Below are positions 8,221-16,784 of a stretch of DNA of 64,000 bases, in pieces. The position numbers and the translations under genes are program-made. The notes below the pieces were generated by a model. That model ran no database searches and was not told where the DNA came from. It saw nothing but the letters and a program-made list of their open reading frames with translations. The first letter of the stretch is position 1. Every line of letters begins with the position of its first letter. Source of the DNA: CAYMCO01 sp964388955 (GTDB lineage Bacteria; Chloroflexota; Anaerolineae; Anaerolineales; E44-bin32); contig CAYMCO010000026.1 in the NCBI GenBank assembly GCA_964388955.1, positions 9,390 through 73,389 on the forward strand. The letters run 5' to 3'.

Positions 8221-9051
8221 ATGTTTGAGCTACCGGAACTCGTCACTTTGGCAAGGCAGATCAATGAGACGCTCGCGGGGAAGCGGATTCTGCGCGGCCG
8301 ATTGGGAAACAGCCCGCACAAATTCCTTTGGTACAACCGCACGCATGAGGAATTTGAAGAACTGACGAACGGCAAGGCCGTCGGGGTTTCGTGGGCAAAG
8401 GGGAAATGGCTCTTCATTCCACTCGACCCGGGGTATCTGCTGCTGTTGGGAGAATTCGGCGGCAGAGCCCTGTATCATCCGCCCGGCGCAGTGCTTCCCG
8501 AAAAATACCATCTCCGGCTCGCTTTCGAGGATCAATCGCATTTCACAGCGAAGACAGCGATGTGGGGGGCTATGGAACTTCATGTTCGAGGGGAGGAAAG
8601 GGAGCGGCAGTATGTGAAAGGGATGAGAACCACGCCCACTGAGCCGGGTTTCACATTTGAGTACTTCTCTGGCCTGATCGACGAGGCAGGCCAAGAGAAG
8701 AAGCGCAGCGCGAAAGCGCTTCTGACTCAGGATCAACTCATCCCGGGGCTGGGGAATGCCATCGCCCAGGATATTCTCTTCCGGGCCCGACTCCACCCCC
8801 GGCATCCGCTTGAAGATCTCGACAGTGATAGCCAGCGGGGGCTCTACGAGGCCATCCTGACCTCCGTCAAACTGGCGATCGAAGCCGGCGGACGATACGA
8901 TGAGCTTGATCTATTTGGCGACCCGGGCGGTTATGTCCGCATCATGGACAAGAATGCGGTGGGACGAGCCTGCCCTCGATGCGGGGGCGCGGTTGAGAAG
9001 ATACAGTATCTTGGGGGCGCTTGCTATCTCTGTTCAGCTTGCCAGGTATAA
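8221..9051 (+). CDS. Fpg/Nei-family-like protein lacking the catalytic N-terminal proline
   Basis: Formamidopyrimidine-DNA glycosylases begin Met-Pro-Glu, and the proline is the nucleophile after Met removal. This 276-residue protein begins MFELPELV, so position 2 is phenylalanine while the glutamate is kept. The family's other landmarks are present: the helix-two-turn-helix region with KALLTQDQLIPGLGNAIAQDILF and a C-terminal zinc finger with CPRC and CSAC pairs. A diverged subfamily with altered N-termini exists in Bacteria, so this may be a non-canonical glycosylase or a DNA-binding protein. The ATG one base after the upstream stop, with GGGAGGGCGG before it, is preferred over more distal starts. 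Confidence 0.75.
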   Translation: MFELPELVTLARQINETLAGKRILRGRLGNSPHKFLWYNRTHEEFEELTNGKAVGVSWAKGKWLFIPLDPGYLLLLGEFGGRALYHPPGAVLPEKYHLRLAFEDQSHFTAKTAMWGAMELHVRGEERERQYVKGMRTTPTEPGFTFEYFSGLIDEAGQEKKRSAKALLTQDQLIPGLGNAIAQDILFRARLHPRHPLEDLDSDSQRGLYEAILTSVKLAIEAGGRYDELDLFGDPGGYVRIMDKNAVGRACPRCGGAVEKIQYLGGACYLCSACQV

Positions 9052-9419
9052 CATGGTCTGCGTTTGCGGCCAGAGATGAGCTCCTCCTAGATTGGGCCTT
9101 CCCTGGCGAGGGCTTCCTGGCCGAAATATCGTCATCCCATAGGACACGCGTCGCCCCGCCACATCCCAAGAACGGCGAATAGGAGACCTCAACCCACGAG
9201 TTAGCCACACCGACTTCCTGAGGCTCTTGCAGCCATGGCGCCAAGATCCCGAGGATCCTCTGCTCCAGGTATGGGGGCTTAAACTGAGCTTAATCGGCGT
9301 CGCGAAGTCGGCGATGTAAGATGAGAATGTCTGGGGACCGAATCGGCAATTCCCCCCGCCCTCAGGCTCTCAGAGGCATCGGTCCAGGTGCCAAGAATCG
9401 GTCTCTTTGGAAGGCATGC
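9052..9419. other. Gene-less stretch before acetate kinase
   Basis: No gene, repeat or RNA could be supported here. Short frames on both strands lack ribosome sites and family features. The GGAAGG just before 9420 is the ribosome site of acetate kinase. Confidence 0.5.
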
Positions 9420-10601
9420 ATGCGAGTGTTGACGATCAACAGCGGCTCCTCAAGCGTGAAGCTTGCTCTATACGAGATGGGCGAGACGGAACGACTGGTG
9501 CTGTCGGGGAGCCTTGACCGAATTGGCCTCCGGGGGGGCGGCTTTCGCATCAGGGACTCCGACGCCAAGCCCTTGTTGGATGAACGGGGTGATCTCCCAG
9601 ACCACGCGACGGCCTTCGGGAAGTTGTTCGCTTGGCTCGAAGAACACGACCCTGACAGGATACTGGACGCCGTTGGTCATCGAGTGGTTCACGGGGGTCC
9701 CCGCTACAGCCAGCCGCATCTTATTACGTCTGAGCTGCTGACCGAACTCAATGGCTTGGTGCCCCTTGCCCCAGATCACCTTCCTCACGAAATCAAGGGG
9801 ATTCAGGCCACAGCCCGCGCATATCCCGACCTGACTCAAGTGGCGTGCTTCGACACAGCCTTCCATCGGGACATGCCGAAACTGGCCCAGATATACGCCC
9901 TTCCAAGGCGTTATCAGCATGAAGGGCTGATACGGTACGGCTTCCACGGCCTGTCCTATGAATATATCGTGCAAGAGTTGCGAAGAGTGGCTGGGGAAGC
10001 CGCTGCCAATGGGCGGCTGGTCATCGCGCACTTGGGCAATGGGGCCAGCATGGCGGCTGTCCGAAACGGAAAGAGCGTTGACACTACAATGGGTTTCACG
10101 CCTGCCGGCGGCCTGGTGATGAGCACGCGTTCCGGAGACCTGGACCCGGGTGTCCTGATCTATCTTTTGGAGGAGAAGGGACTTCGCGCCACCAGGCTCA
10201 ATGAGCTGGTCAACCGAGATGCTGGGTTGCTCGGCGTGTCCGGCATCAGCTCTGACATGAAAGATCTGCTTGCCAAAGAGGAAGAGGGAGCACATGCGCG
10301 GGAGGCGGTCGATCTCTTCTGCTATCAGGCCAGCAAGCACTTGGGCGCCCTGGCGGCGGCTCTGGGTGGACTGGACAGCTTGATCTTCACCGCGGGCATC
10401 GGAGAGAACTCACCCGAGGTCCGCCGGCGGATCTGCCAGAACATGTCGTTCTTGGGAGTCGAGTTGGAGGACGCCCGCAACAAGATGAACGCCCCGGTCA
10501 TCTCCAGGGGAGGATCGCAGGTCACCGTCCGCGTGATGCCCACGGATGAAGACCGGATGATCGCCAGACATACGTATGCGCTTAAGCAGAAAATGGAATA
10601 G
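9420..10601 (+). CDS. ackA: Acetate kinase
   Basis: It makes ATP and acetate from acetyl phosphate in the cytosol. The protein has 393 residues, close to the usual 400. The first residues MRVLTINSGSSSVKLALYEM contain the phosphate-binding NSGSSSxK motif. Later come VGHRVVHGG, FDTAFHRDMP, YGFHGLSYEY, AHLGNGASMAAV, GFTPAGGLVMSTRSGDLDPG and FTAGIGENSPEVR, all family signatures. The frame is open about 100 bases further upstream, but the conserved sequence begins at this ATG, which has GGAAGG before it. Phosphoketolase follows 30 bases downstream, so acetyl phosphate made there would be converted to ATP here. Confidence 0.96.
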   Translation: MRVLTINSGSSSVKLALYEMGETERLVLSGSLDRIGLRGGGFRIRDSDAKPLLDERGDLPDHATAFGKLFAWLEEHDPDRILDAVGHRVVHGGPRYSQPHLITSELLTELNGLVPLAPDHLPHEIKGIQATARAYPDLTQVACFDTAFHRDMPKLAQIYALPRRYQHEGLIRYGFHGLSYEYIVQELRRVAGEAAANGRLVIAHLGNGASMAAVRNGKSVDTTMGFTPAGGLVMSTRSGDLDPGVLIYLLEEKGLRATRLNELVNRDAGLLGVSGISSDMKDLLAKEEEGAHAREAVDLFCYQASKHLGALAAALGGLDSLIFTAGIGENSPEVRRRICQNMSFLGVELEDARNKMNAPVISRGGSQVTVRVMPTDEDRMIARHTYALKQKME

Positions 10602-10631
10602 AAGCCATAGTGCAAGGGATTGGAGGCCATC

Positions 10632-13025
10632 ATGGCTGAGGCTGTAGTCACCCCGCCCAACGTGGCAGAGGGCCCACTCGGTGCCGAGGAACTTCGCAAG
10701 ATCGATGCGTACTGGCGGGCGACGCTCTACCTTTGTGTGGGCATGATCTACTTGAGAGATAACCCGCTGTTGAAGGAGCCCCTGCAGTTTGACCACATCA
10801 AGAAGCGCCTCCTGGGGCATTGGGGATCCGACCCGGGCCAGTCTTTCGTCTGGGTCCATTTGAACCGCATGATCAAGAAAGAAAACCTGAACATGATCTT
10901 CGTTTCCGGCCCGGGGCATGGCTCGCCATCTATGCTGGCGAACGGGTATCTCGAGGGCACCTATTCTGAGATCTACCCGGAGAAGAGTCAGGATGAGGAG
11001 GGGATGCGGAAGTTCTTCAAGGAGTTTTCCTTCCCCGGCGGGCTGGGCAGCCACTGCACCCCGCAGGTCCCCGGCTCGATCCACGAGGGCGGGGAACTGG
11101 GCTACAGCATATCCCACGCCTTTGGGGCCGCCTTCGATAATCCGGACCTGATCGCTGCGGTGGTCGTCGGAGATGGCGAATCTGAAACCGGCCCATTAGC
11201 CACCTCGTGGCACTCCAGCAAGTTCCTCAATCCGGCCCGCGACGGCGCGGTCCTGCCCATACTGCACCTGAACGGCTACAAGATCGCCAACCCCACCGTG
11301 TTGGCAAGGATCAGCCATGAAGAGCTGGAGAGCCTCTTCATCGGCTATGGGTACCGGCCCTATTTTGTGGAGGGCTCGAACCCACCAGCGATGCATCAAC
11401 TGATGGCGGGGACCATGGAGAGAGTGATTGCCGAGATCCGGGGAATCCAACATGAAGCGCGCGCCAAGGGGGTCAGCCAATATCCCCGCTGGCCGATGAT
11501 CGTTCTGCGGACTCCGAAGGGATGGACTTGCCCGGCGGAGGTGGATGGCCACAAAGTGGAGGGTTTCTGGCGGGCGCACCAGATTCCTTTCGAAGTTGGC
11601 AATAATCCGGATCATTTGAAGCTCTTGGAGACATGGATGCGGAGCTATAAGCCGGAGGAGCTCTTCGACGCGAACGGGCGGCTGATCCCGCAGCTAGGGG
11701 AGTTGGCTCCGACCGGGTCGCATCGGATGAGCGCCAATCCGGTGGCCAATGGAGGGGTAGTGCGGAAACCGCTGCGGATGCCCGATTTCAGAGATTACGC
11801 GGTGAAGGTCTCCAAGCCTGGAGTGGCCACCGCCGAGAACACGCGCGTGCTCGGCGGCCTCCTGCGCGACGTGATGCGTGAGAACATGTCCAGCTTTCGG
11901 CTGTTCGGGCCGGATGAGACCGCTTCGAACCGCCTGGATGCCGTCTACGAAGTCACGCAGAAGGTCTGGTTGGAGGCGACCAAGCCTGAGGATACAGACG
12001 GGGGTGAGCTGGCGCGCGATGGACGAGTGATGGAGATGCTCAGCGAACATACCCTCGAGGGCTGGCTGGAGGGGTATCTGCTGACTGGAAGGCATGGCCT
12101 CTTTGCCTCCTATGAAGCCTTCATCCATGTGATTGACTCCATGTTCAATCAGCACGCCAAATGGCTGGAGCGGTGCCAGGAAATCCCTTGGCGAGCGCCC
12201 ATTTCCTCGCTCAACTTGCTGATCACGTCTCTCGTCTGGCGGCAGGATTACAACGGATTCAGCCATCAAGATCCCGGCTTCCTGGATATCGTAGTCAACA
12301 AGAGCGCCGGGGTGACCCGCATCTATCTGCCCCCGGATGCCAACTGCCTGCTATCGGTGGCCGACCACTGCCTACGCAGCGAGGGGTATGTCAACGTGAT
12401 CGTCGCGGACAAGCAACTGCACCTGCAGTATCTCACGATGGGTGAGGCGATCGAACACTGCACAAAGGGAATCGGTATTTGGGATTGGGCGAGCACCGAT
12501 CAGGGGCATGAGCCGGATGTGGTACTCGCATGCGCCGGTGACATTCCTACCCACGAAGCGCTGGCGGCAGCCGCCTTGTTGCGGGAAAACTTCCCCGACC
12601 TCAAGCTCCGCTTCATCAATGTGGTCGACCTGTTCAAATTGGAGCCTCAAAGCGAGCACGGCCATGGTTTGTCGGATCGGGATTTCGACAGCCTGTTCAC
12701 CAAGGATAAGCCGGTTATCTTCAACTTCCATGGTTATCCATGGTTGATCCACCGGCTGGCATACCGGCGGAGGAATCACCACAACCTGCATGTGCGCGGC
12801 TACAAAGAACACGGGGATATCAACACGCCCTTGGACCTGGCGATGCGCAACCAGATCGATCGCTTCAACTTGGCGATCGACGTTGTCGATCGAGTCCCCA
12901 AGCTGGAAGTCGCCGGGGCACATTTCAAGGAGCAGATGAGGGACCAGATTATCGAGAACACCAACTATGCGCAGCAGGAAGGTGTCGACCGGGCTGAGAT
13001 CAGGGATTGGAGGTGGCCTCTCTGA
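10632..13025 (+). CDS. xfp: Xylulose-5-phosphate/fructose-6-phosphate phosphoketolase
   Basis: This thiamine-diphosphate enzyme splits xylulose 5-phosphate (and often fructose 6-phosphate) with phosphate to acetyl phosphate plus an aldose phosphate. The protein has 797 residues, the family's normal length. Signatures include SGPGHGSPSMLANGYLEG, GGLGSHCTPQVPGSIHEGGELGYS, the ThDP-binding VVGDGESETGPLATSWHSSK, HLNGYKIANPT, RQDYNGFSHQDPGF and FNFHGYPWLIHRL. The ATG at 10632 with GGAGG upstream is preferred over a TTG four codons earlier. Coupled to acetate kinase just upstream, it gives an ATP-yielding route for pentoses that bypasses lower glycolysis. Confidence 0.96.
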   Translation: MAEAVVTPPNVAEGPLGAEELRKIDAYWRATLYLCVGMIYLRDNPLLKEPLQFDHIKKRLLGHWGSDPGQSFVWVHLNRMIKKENLNMIFVSGPGHGSPSMLANGYLEGTYSEIYPEKSQDEEGMRKFFKEFSFPGGLGSHCTPQVPGSIHEGGELGYSISHAFGAAFDNPDLIAAVVVGDGESETGPLATSWHSSKFLNPARDGAVLPILHLNGYKIANPTVLARISHEELESLFIGYGYRPYFVEGSNPPAMHQLMAGTMERVIAEIRGIQHEARAKGVSQYPRWPMIVLRTPKGWTCPAEVDGHKVEGFWRAHQIPFEVGNNPDHLKLLETWMRSYKPEELFDANGRLIPQLGELAPTGSHRMSANPVANGGVVRKPLRMPDFRDYAVKVSKPGVATAENTRVLGGLLRDVMRENMSSFRLFGPDETASNRLDAVYEVTQKVWLEATKPEDTDGGELARDGRVMEMLSEHTLEGWLEGYLLTGRHGLFASYEAFIHVIDSMFNQHAKWLERCQEIPWRAPISSLNLLITSLVWRQDYNGFSHQDPGFLDIVVNKSAGVTRIYLPPDANCLLSVADHCLRSEGYVNVIVADKQLHLQYLTMGEAIEHCTKGIGIWDWASTDQGHEPDVVLACAGDIPTHEALAAAALLRENFPDLKLRFINVVDLFKLEPQSEHGHGLSDRDFDSLFTKDKPVIFNFHGYPWLIHRLAYRRRNHHNLHVRGYKEHGDINTPLDLAMRNQIDRFNLAIDVVDRVPKLEVAGAHFKEQMRDQIIENTNYAQQEGVDRAEIRDWRWPL

Positions 13026-13232
13026 AGGAACCAGCCGGCCTGCAGGTGGCGAAAATGAGGGGGTTTTCCCTTCCGCCTGGGGAGCGGTGCGTGTAACGAT
13101 CGAGCGGTGCAGCGGGAGGTCGAGGGAATGAAGCGTTGACACATCGGGCGCGCGAGAATCCGGAGAGCCAGGGCACCGTGATGTCCGTATGGGGGGCGTT
13201 GTCGAGGCACATTTTCCTCGCCCGCTGGCGCA

Positions 13233-13428
13233 GGCCCGCTAATGAATTAGCGGACTCCGGCCGCGCGATCGGCCACGACATTCAAGCGGAGGAGCGATGG
13301 CGCATAGCGTACAGCTTACCGCTTATTGCTTACGGCTTCCGTGCCGGCCCGCTAATGAATTAGCGGACTCCGACTGCGCGATCGGCCACGACGTTCAAGC
13401 GGAGGAGCAATGGGCCATGGCGTACAGC
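13233..13428. repeat. Imperfect tandem repeat, two units of about 113 bases, each with a palindrome
   Basis: Unit one (13233-13314 conserved part) and unit two (13346-13428) share most of about 82 bases, including CAAGCGGAGGAGC and GCGTACAGC. Each unit opens with the inverted repeat CCGCTAAT-GA-ATTAGCGG, an eight-base perfect arm pair. The remaining 30 bases of each period are less alike. The repeat sits in the space between phosphoketolase and a convergent methyltransferase gene. The rest of 13026-13232 shows nothing else. It could be a small mobile repeat or a paired binding site; nothing decides between these. Confidence 0.7.
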
Positions 13429-13449
13429 CTGCGCTCGGCGCTTATCCCT

Positions 13450-14202
13450 TCACGGCACGCGACCGAAAGCGTAGAACGTGGGAACGAACAAAATGTGCCC
13501 TCCGGAAAGCCATGCGCGCTCCGCCCGTTCGCGATAGGCGTCGATCTGCGGCTCCGACATCTCGTCGCGCACATCCTCCCGCCAGGTATGCCACTCGGAC
13601 CGGAATTCATCCTTCTCCTCGCGACCGCCCCATTCGCCGCCCAACACGCCCACGTAGATTCTTTCCAGCCCGCTCTCATGAAAGAGGGCCCGCAGCCTGC
13701 GGCCGATGAGCGGATCGGCGCCCCTCCGCCGGAGCGCTTGACGTTGCAAGATACCCATTTCTTGAAGGACGGCCGGGTGGTCGACCCTTCCGCCGTAATC
13801 CGGCTCAGCCATGGCCATCACGGAGCCGCCGGAGCGCGTCACCCGCGCCATCTCGACCAGGATGGAGAGCGGATCTCGCACCCACAGCAGCAGGAAATGG
13901 CAGAGAGCCGCGTCCATCGATCGGTCCGCAAGCGGGATGTGGAAGCCATCCGCGACCAAGAACTCGATTGAAGGGCTGTCCCGTGAAGCCAATTCAAGCG
14001 CCGCCGCATCGATATCCAGCCCGAGGATTACCCCTTCGGTCAGAGCAGGCAGCTCGCGGCACACGGCGCCCGTGCCGCAGCCGACTTCGAGGACGGCGCC
14101 GTGCCCGGTCAGGCCCGCCCGGGCATACAGGCGCTGACGAATCCGGGAGGTCCATCGCGCCTGCTCTTGATAGCGCCGGTGGAGGTGCTGATAGTCCGTC
14201 AT
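13450..14202 (-). CDS. SAM-dependent methyltransferase (class I, UbiE/type 11)
   Basis: The protein has 250 residues. Motif I is VLEVGCGTGAV (residues about 38-48), followed by an acidic LGLDIDAAAL loop, FLVADGFHIPLADRSMDAALC and a post-motif VRDPLSILVEMARVTRSGGSVM. The substrate cannot be read from the sequence. It is the last gene of a five-gene minus-strand unit, 28 bases after the cysteine-free radical-SAM-like gene, so a role in maturing the same cysteine-tailed protein is possible but unproven. Its stop lies close to the tandem repeat. Confidence 0.85.
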   Translation of the reverse strand: MTDYQHLHRRYQEQARWTSRIRQRLYARAGLTGHGAVLEVGCGTGAVCRELPALTEGVILGLDIDAAALELASRDSPSIEFLVADGFHIPLADRSMDAALCHFLLLWVRDPLSILVEMARVTRSGGSVMAMAEPDYGGRVDHPAVLQEMGILQRQALRRRGADPLIGRRLRALFHESGLERIYVGVLGGEWGGREEKDEFRSEWHTWREDVRDEMSEPQIDAYRERAERAWLSGGHILFVPTFYAFGRVP

Positions 14203-14230
14203 GGGAAGGGGAGGGAGACCGGGCTAAGTC

Positions 14231-15400
14231 TCAGCCGGTATCGGATGGGTTGGTCACGCGCGCCCAGATGGTTGCCCAATCCTCACGCAGCATGTTGCCC
14301 AGGATCCGGTCGACTCCCTGACCGGGGAGCACATCGCCGTCCGGTTCTATGTAGAGATGCGCCCCGGGGGCCGTCACTCCCTCCCCCTCCACCTCCAACG
14401 CGATGGGGTTGATCTTGGAGAAGGGCGCGGGGAGGTCCCACACCAGGTCCAGCCCATAGGCGGCTGCGCCTTCCCGCGCCCCGCCCAGCGCCTCGACCAT
14501 TTCGTCGCTTTTGTCGATCGCTGAGAAGGAAACTGCGGGGACGCCCATTTGGGACAGGCGAACCAGCCAATCATCCAAGTGTGGCCGCAGCCCGGGCGTG
14601 AGCGTGAGATGTACGGCGGTGAACACATCGGATTCCAGGGCGTTGTTCAGGCCGGCGAGGCTTTCTTCGGAGTCCGGGACCAAGGTGATCAGGAAGTGGT
14701 CCAGCCCGGCTTGGGAGAGCCGCCGGACGAGATCGGCGTCCGACAGACGGCGACCGTCGCTGAGGACACCCGCGACCAGGCCCAGTTCCTGGGCATAGGC
14801 AACCAAGTCGACGAGGTCCTCCCGCCGCGTCGGTTCCCCGCCTGTGAAGGTCACGTGGGGGATTCCGGCATCCCAGGCCGCGTCCATGACCCGCTTCCAT
14901 TCATCGGTGGTTAATTCTCGATCGACGCGCGCCCGGGCGCGGGGATCGAGGGAGCCGTCGGGGTCCGTTTCGTAGGTTAGCGCCAGGTCCAGGCGATAGG
15001 GCGCCGAAATGGAGGCGTCCTGGGGGGCTGTTCGCTCCGCCCCCAGGTAGAAAACCGGATCGACATCCGGGTTTGTAGCCAGCGTCTCCACGCGCGCCGC
15101 GAGCTGCTCGAAATCCTCCCGCGCTGTCGCACGGCTCACCCGGTAGCGGCGCCAGATATCCTCCGCCGCCTGATCCGGCGATGAGTTGCGGATGATGTGG
15201 TAGGCGTGAAGCGTCGCAGTCTCGTTCAAGTGCAGCACCGTCGCCGCGTTGACGATGAGCACGCCGGTGCCGTCTGGGTCCACCCGCAGGTGCAGGCGGT
15301 AGGGGGCCGGCTCGGCCTGAACAATGCGCTGGTATATTCCGGGCTCCAACGCCTCCACGGGTTTGGGCCGCAGGAACCAGCGGTCTAGGAAAGATGTCAT
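14231..15400 (-). CDS. Cysteine-free radical-SAM-like protein with N-terminal PqqD-like domain (pseudoenzyme)
   Basis: The 389-residue protein is clearly a paralogue of the upstream radical SAM enzyme. Both have LHLRV-P-G-G-L-VNA at the start of a PqqD-like domain (here residues about 30-108), APYR-DLALTY, TFTGGE-T (the SAM-contacting GGE) and IEPDG-V-P near the end. However, the CX3CX2C cluster is replaced by Thr145, Gly149 and Asp152, the SPASM cysteine after IEPDGDVLP is glycine, and no cysteine occurs anywhere in the protein. It cannot hold a cysteine-ligated 4Fe-4S cluster. A substrate-binding or scaffold role is inferred. The ATG with GGGAGG at six bases is preferred over a GTG five codons earlier. 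Confidence 0.85.
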   Translation of the reverse strand: MTSFLDRWFLRPKPVEALEPGIYQRIVQAEPAPYRLHLRVDPDGTGVLIVNAATVLHLNETATLHAYHIIRNSSPDQAAEDIWRRYRVSRATAREDFEQLAARVETLATNPDVDPVFYLGAERTAPQDASISAPYRLDLALTYETDPDGSLDPRARARVDRELTTDEWKRVMDAAWDAGIPHVTFTGGEPTRREDLVDLVAYAQELGLVAGVLSDGRRLSDADLVRRLSQAGLDHFLITLVPDSEESLAGLNNALESDVFTAVHLTLTPGLRPHLDDWLVRLSQMGVPAVSFSAIDKSDEMVEALGGAREGAAAYGLDLVWDLPAPFSKINPIALEVEGEGVTAPGAHLYIEPDGDVLPGQGVDRILGNMLREDWATIWARVTNPSDTG

Positions 15401-15431
15401 CGTGGCCTCCCTCACATCGGGCGGTTCGGGG

Positions 15432-16784
15432 TCATGCCCTCATGATGGAAAAACCCGCAGGGGTTTGCTCGCTCAGGGAGAGCGGACAGCCGCCGCCGCA
15501 CTCCGCCAGAACAGGGCAGACCCCGCATTTTTCGGGCACGTATCGGCGCTCTCGCAGCCAGCGGGCGAGATCGTGGTTCCAGATCGAATCCCAATCATCC
15601 TCCAATATGCTCCCCATGCCCTGATAATACGACTGGCACGGGATGACCACCCCATCGGGCTCGATGCACATGTTGTAGAGCGCCGCCGTGCAGGCCTTGA
15701 CTCCCAGTTCCATCTGTACGGGGTCGAAATGGCAATATTGGGTCGGCGTATACCAGATCAGCCGCTGGCCAGCCTCGCTGGTCTTCTCACGGGCGGTTTC
15801 GAGCAGGGGGCCGAGAGCGGATTCCTGCAGCCCGGTCCCGACCTCCTTTCCGGAGCCGGCGTAGATCAGGGCGTTAAGGCCCACCGTCGGAACACCGAGG
15901 TTGGCCAAGAAATCCAGCGTGCCTTCGAGGGCGCCTACGTTTGGCTCGAGCAAAGTGGTGTTGGTCATCACGAACAAGCCGCGGTCCAGGGCATTCCGGA
16001 TTCCACGCACCGTCTGCCTCCAGGCGCCCCGCGCGCGCACCATCGCGTCATGGATATCCGGATTGTGGGATTCCAATGTAATCTGGACGTGGTCCAATCC
16101 GGCTTCGCACAGGGCTTGCACATAGTCCGGGTCGGAAAGGCGACGCCCGTTGGAGAGCAGCCCAGTAATCTGGCCCAAGTCTTGCGCGTGCGAGATCAAC
16201 TCGGGCAAATCCGCCCTCAATGTGGCCTCGCCGCCTGTGAAGCAGATATGGGGAACGCCGATCTCCCACAAGCGATCCAGAATATGGCACCACTGATCTG
16301 TCGCCAGTTCCGGATGGCTTCTGGCGCGGGCGTTGTAGCAGTGGGCGCAATCGCAATTGCAGCGGTAAGTGAGGGCCAGATCCATGCGGTACGGCGCCTG
16401 GGGGATGTGGCTGAAGGGGGAGTCGACCGCCAACTCCAGGTCATGCACCGGACATGCGCCATCCGGGCGGCTGAGCTCGGACAGCTGACCGCGCATGGCG
16501 GCAAGGTCCGCGCTGGCCTGCGCCTTGGATACACGGTACGCCCTGCGCAAGTGGCGCAGGCTGGTGGAAGTGGGGATCTCTTCGAGGATCAGCCAGGCCA
16601 TGAGTGTGGCCGTGGGATTCAAGTGCAGCGCCCGGTTGGCGTTGACCAGCAGCAGGCCGTGGCCGCTGGGCTCGACTCGCAGATGCAGCAGGGTCCGGCC
16701 TCCATCAACCTGGTGCGCATAGGCATGCAGCCCTGGCGGTGCGGTGCCGTTCGACGGGAGCCGGCGATCGCGGCGGAGAATCAC
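15432..16784 (-). CDS. Radical SAM/SPASM maturase with N-terminal PqqD-like domain
   Basis: The 450-residue protein likely modifies a peptide by radical chemistry. Residues about 30-105 form a PqqD-like domain of the kind that binds RiPP leader peptides. Cys142, Cys146 and Cys149 (RCNCDCAHCYN) form the CX3CX2C cluster, with an extra Cys144 inside it; CFTGGEATLR is the GGE motif. The C-terminal part has VKACTAALYNMCIEPDGVV, IPCQSYY and KCGVCPVLAECGGGCPLS, a SPASM-type set for auxiliary clusters. The GTG start overlaps the stop of the upstream gene as GTGA, and the frame further upstream only shadows that gene. The natural candidate target is the cysteine tail encoded immediately upstream. Confidence 0.9.
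   Translation of the reverse strand: MILRRDRRLPSNGTAPPGLHAYAHQVDGGRTLLHLRVEPSGHGLLLVNANRALHLNPTATLMAWLILEEIPTSTSLRHLRRAYRVSKAQASADLAAMRGQLSELSRPDGACPVHDLELAVDSPFSHIPQAPYRMDLALTYRCNCDCAHCYNARARSHPELATDQWCHILDRLWEIGVPHICFTGGEATLRADLPELISHAQDLGQITGLLSNGRRLSDPDYVQALCEAGLDHVQITLESHNPDIHDAMVRARGAWRQTVRGIRNALDRGLFVMTNTTLLEPNVGALEGTLDFLANLGVPTVGLNALIYAGSGKEVGTGLQESALGPLLETAREKTSEAGQRLIWYTPTQYCHFDPVQMELGVKACTAALYNMCIEPDGVVIPCQSYYQGMGSILEDDWDSIWNHDLARWLRERRYVPEKCGVCPVLAECGGGCPLSLSEQTPAGFSIMRA

Noticed and set aside
13297..13971. Plus-strand frame of 224 codons
   Set aside because: It runs through the tandem repeat and then antisense to the methyltransferase.
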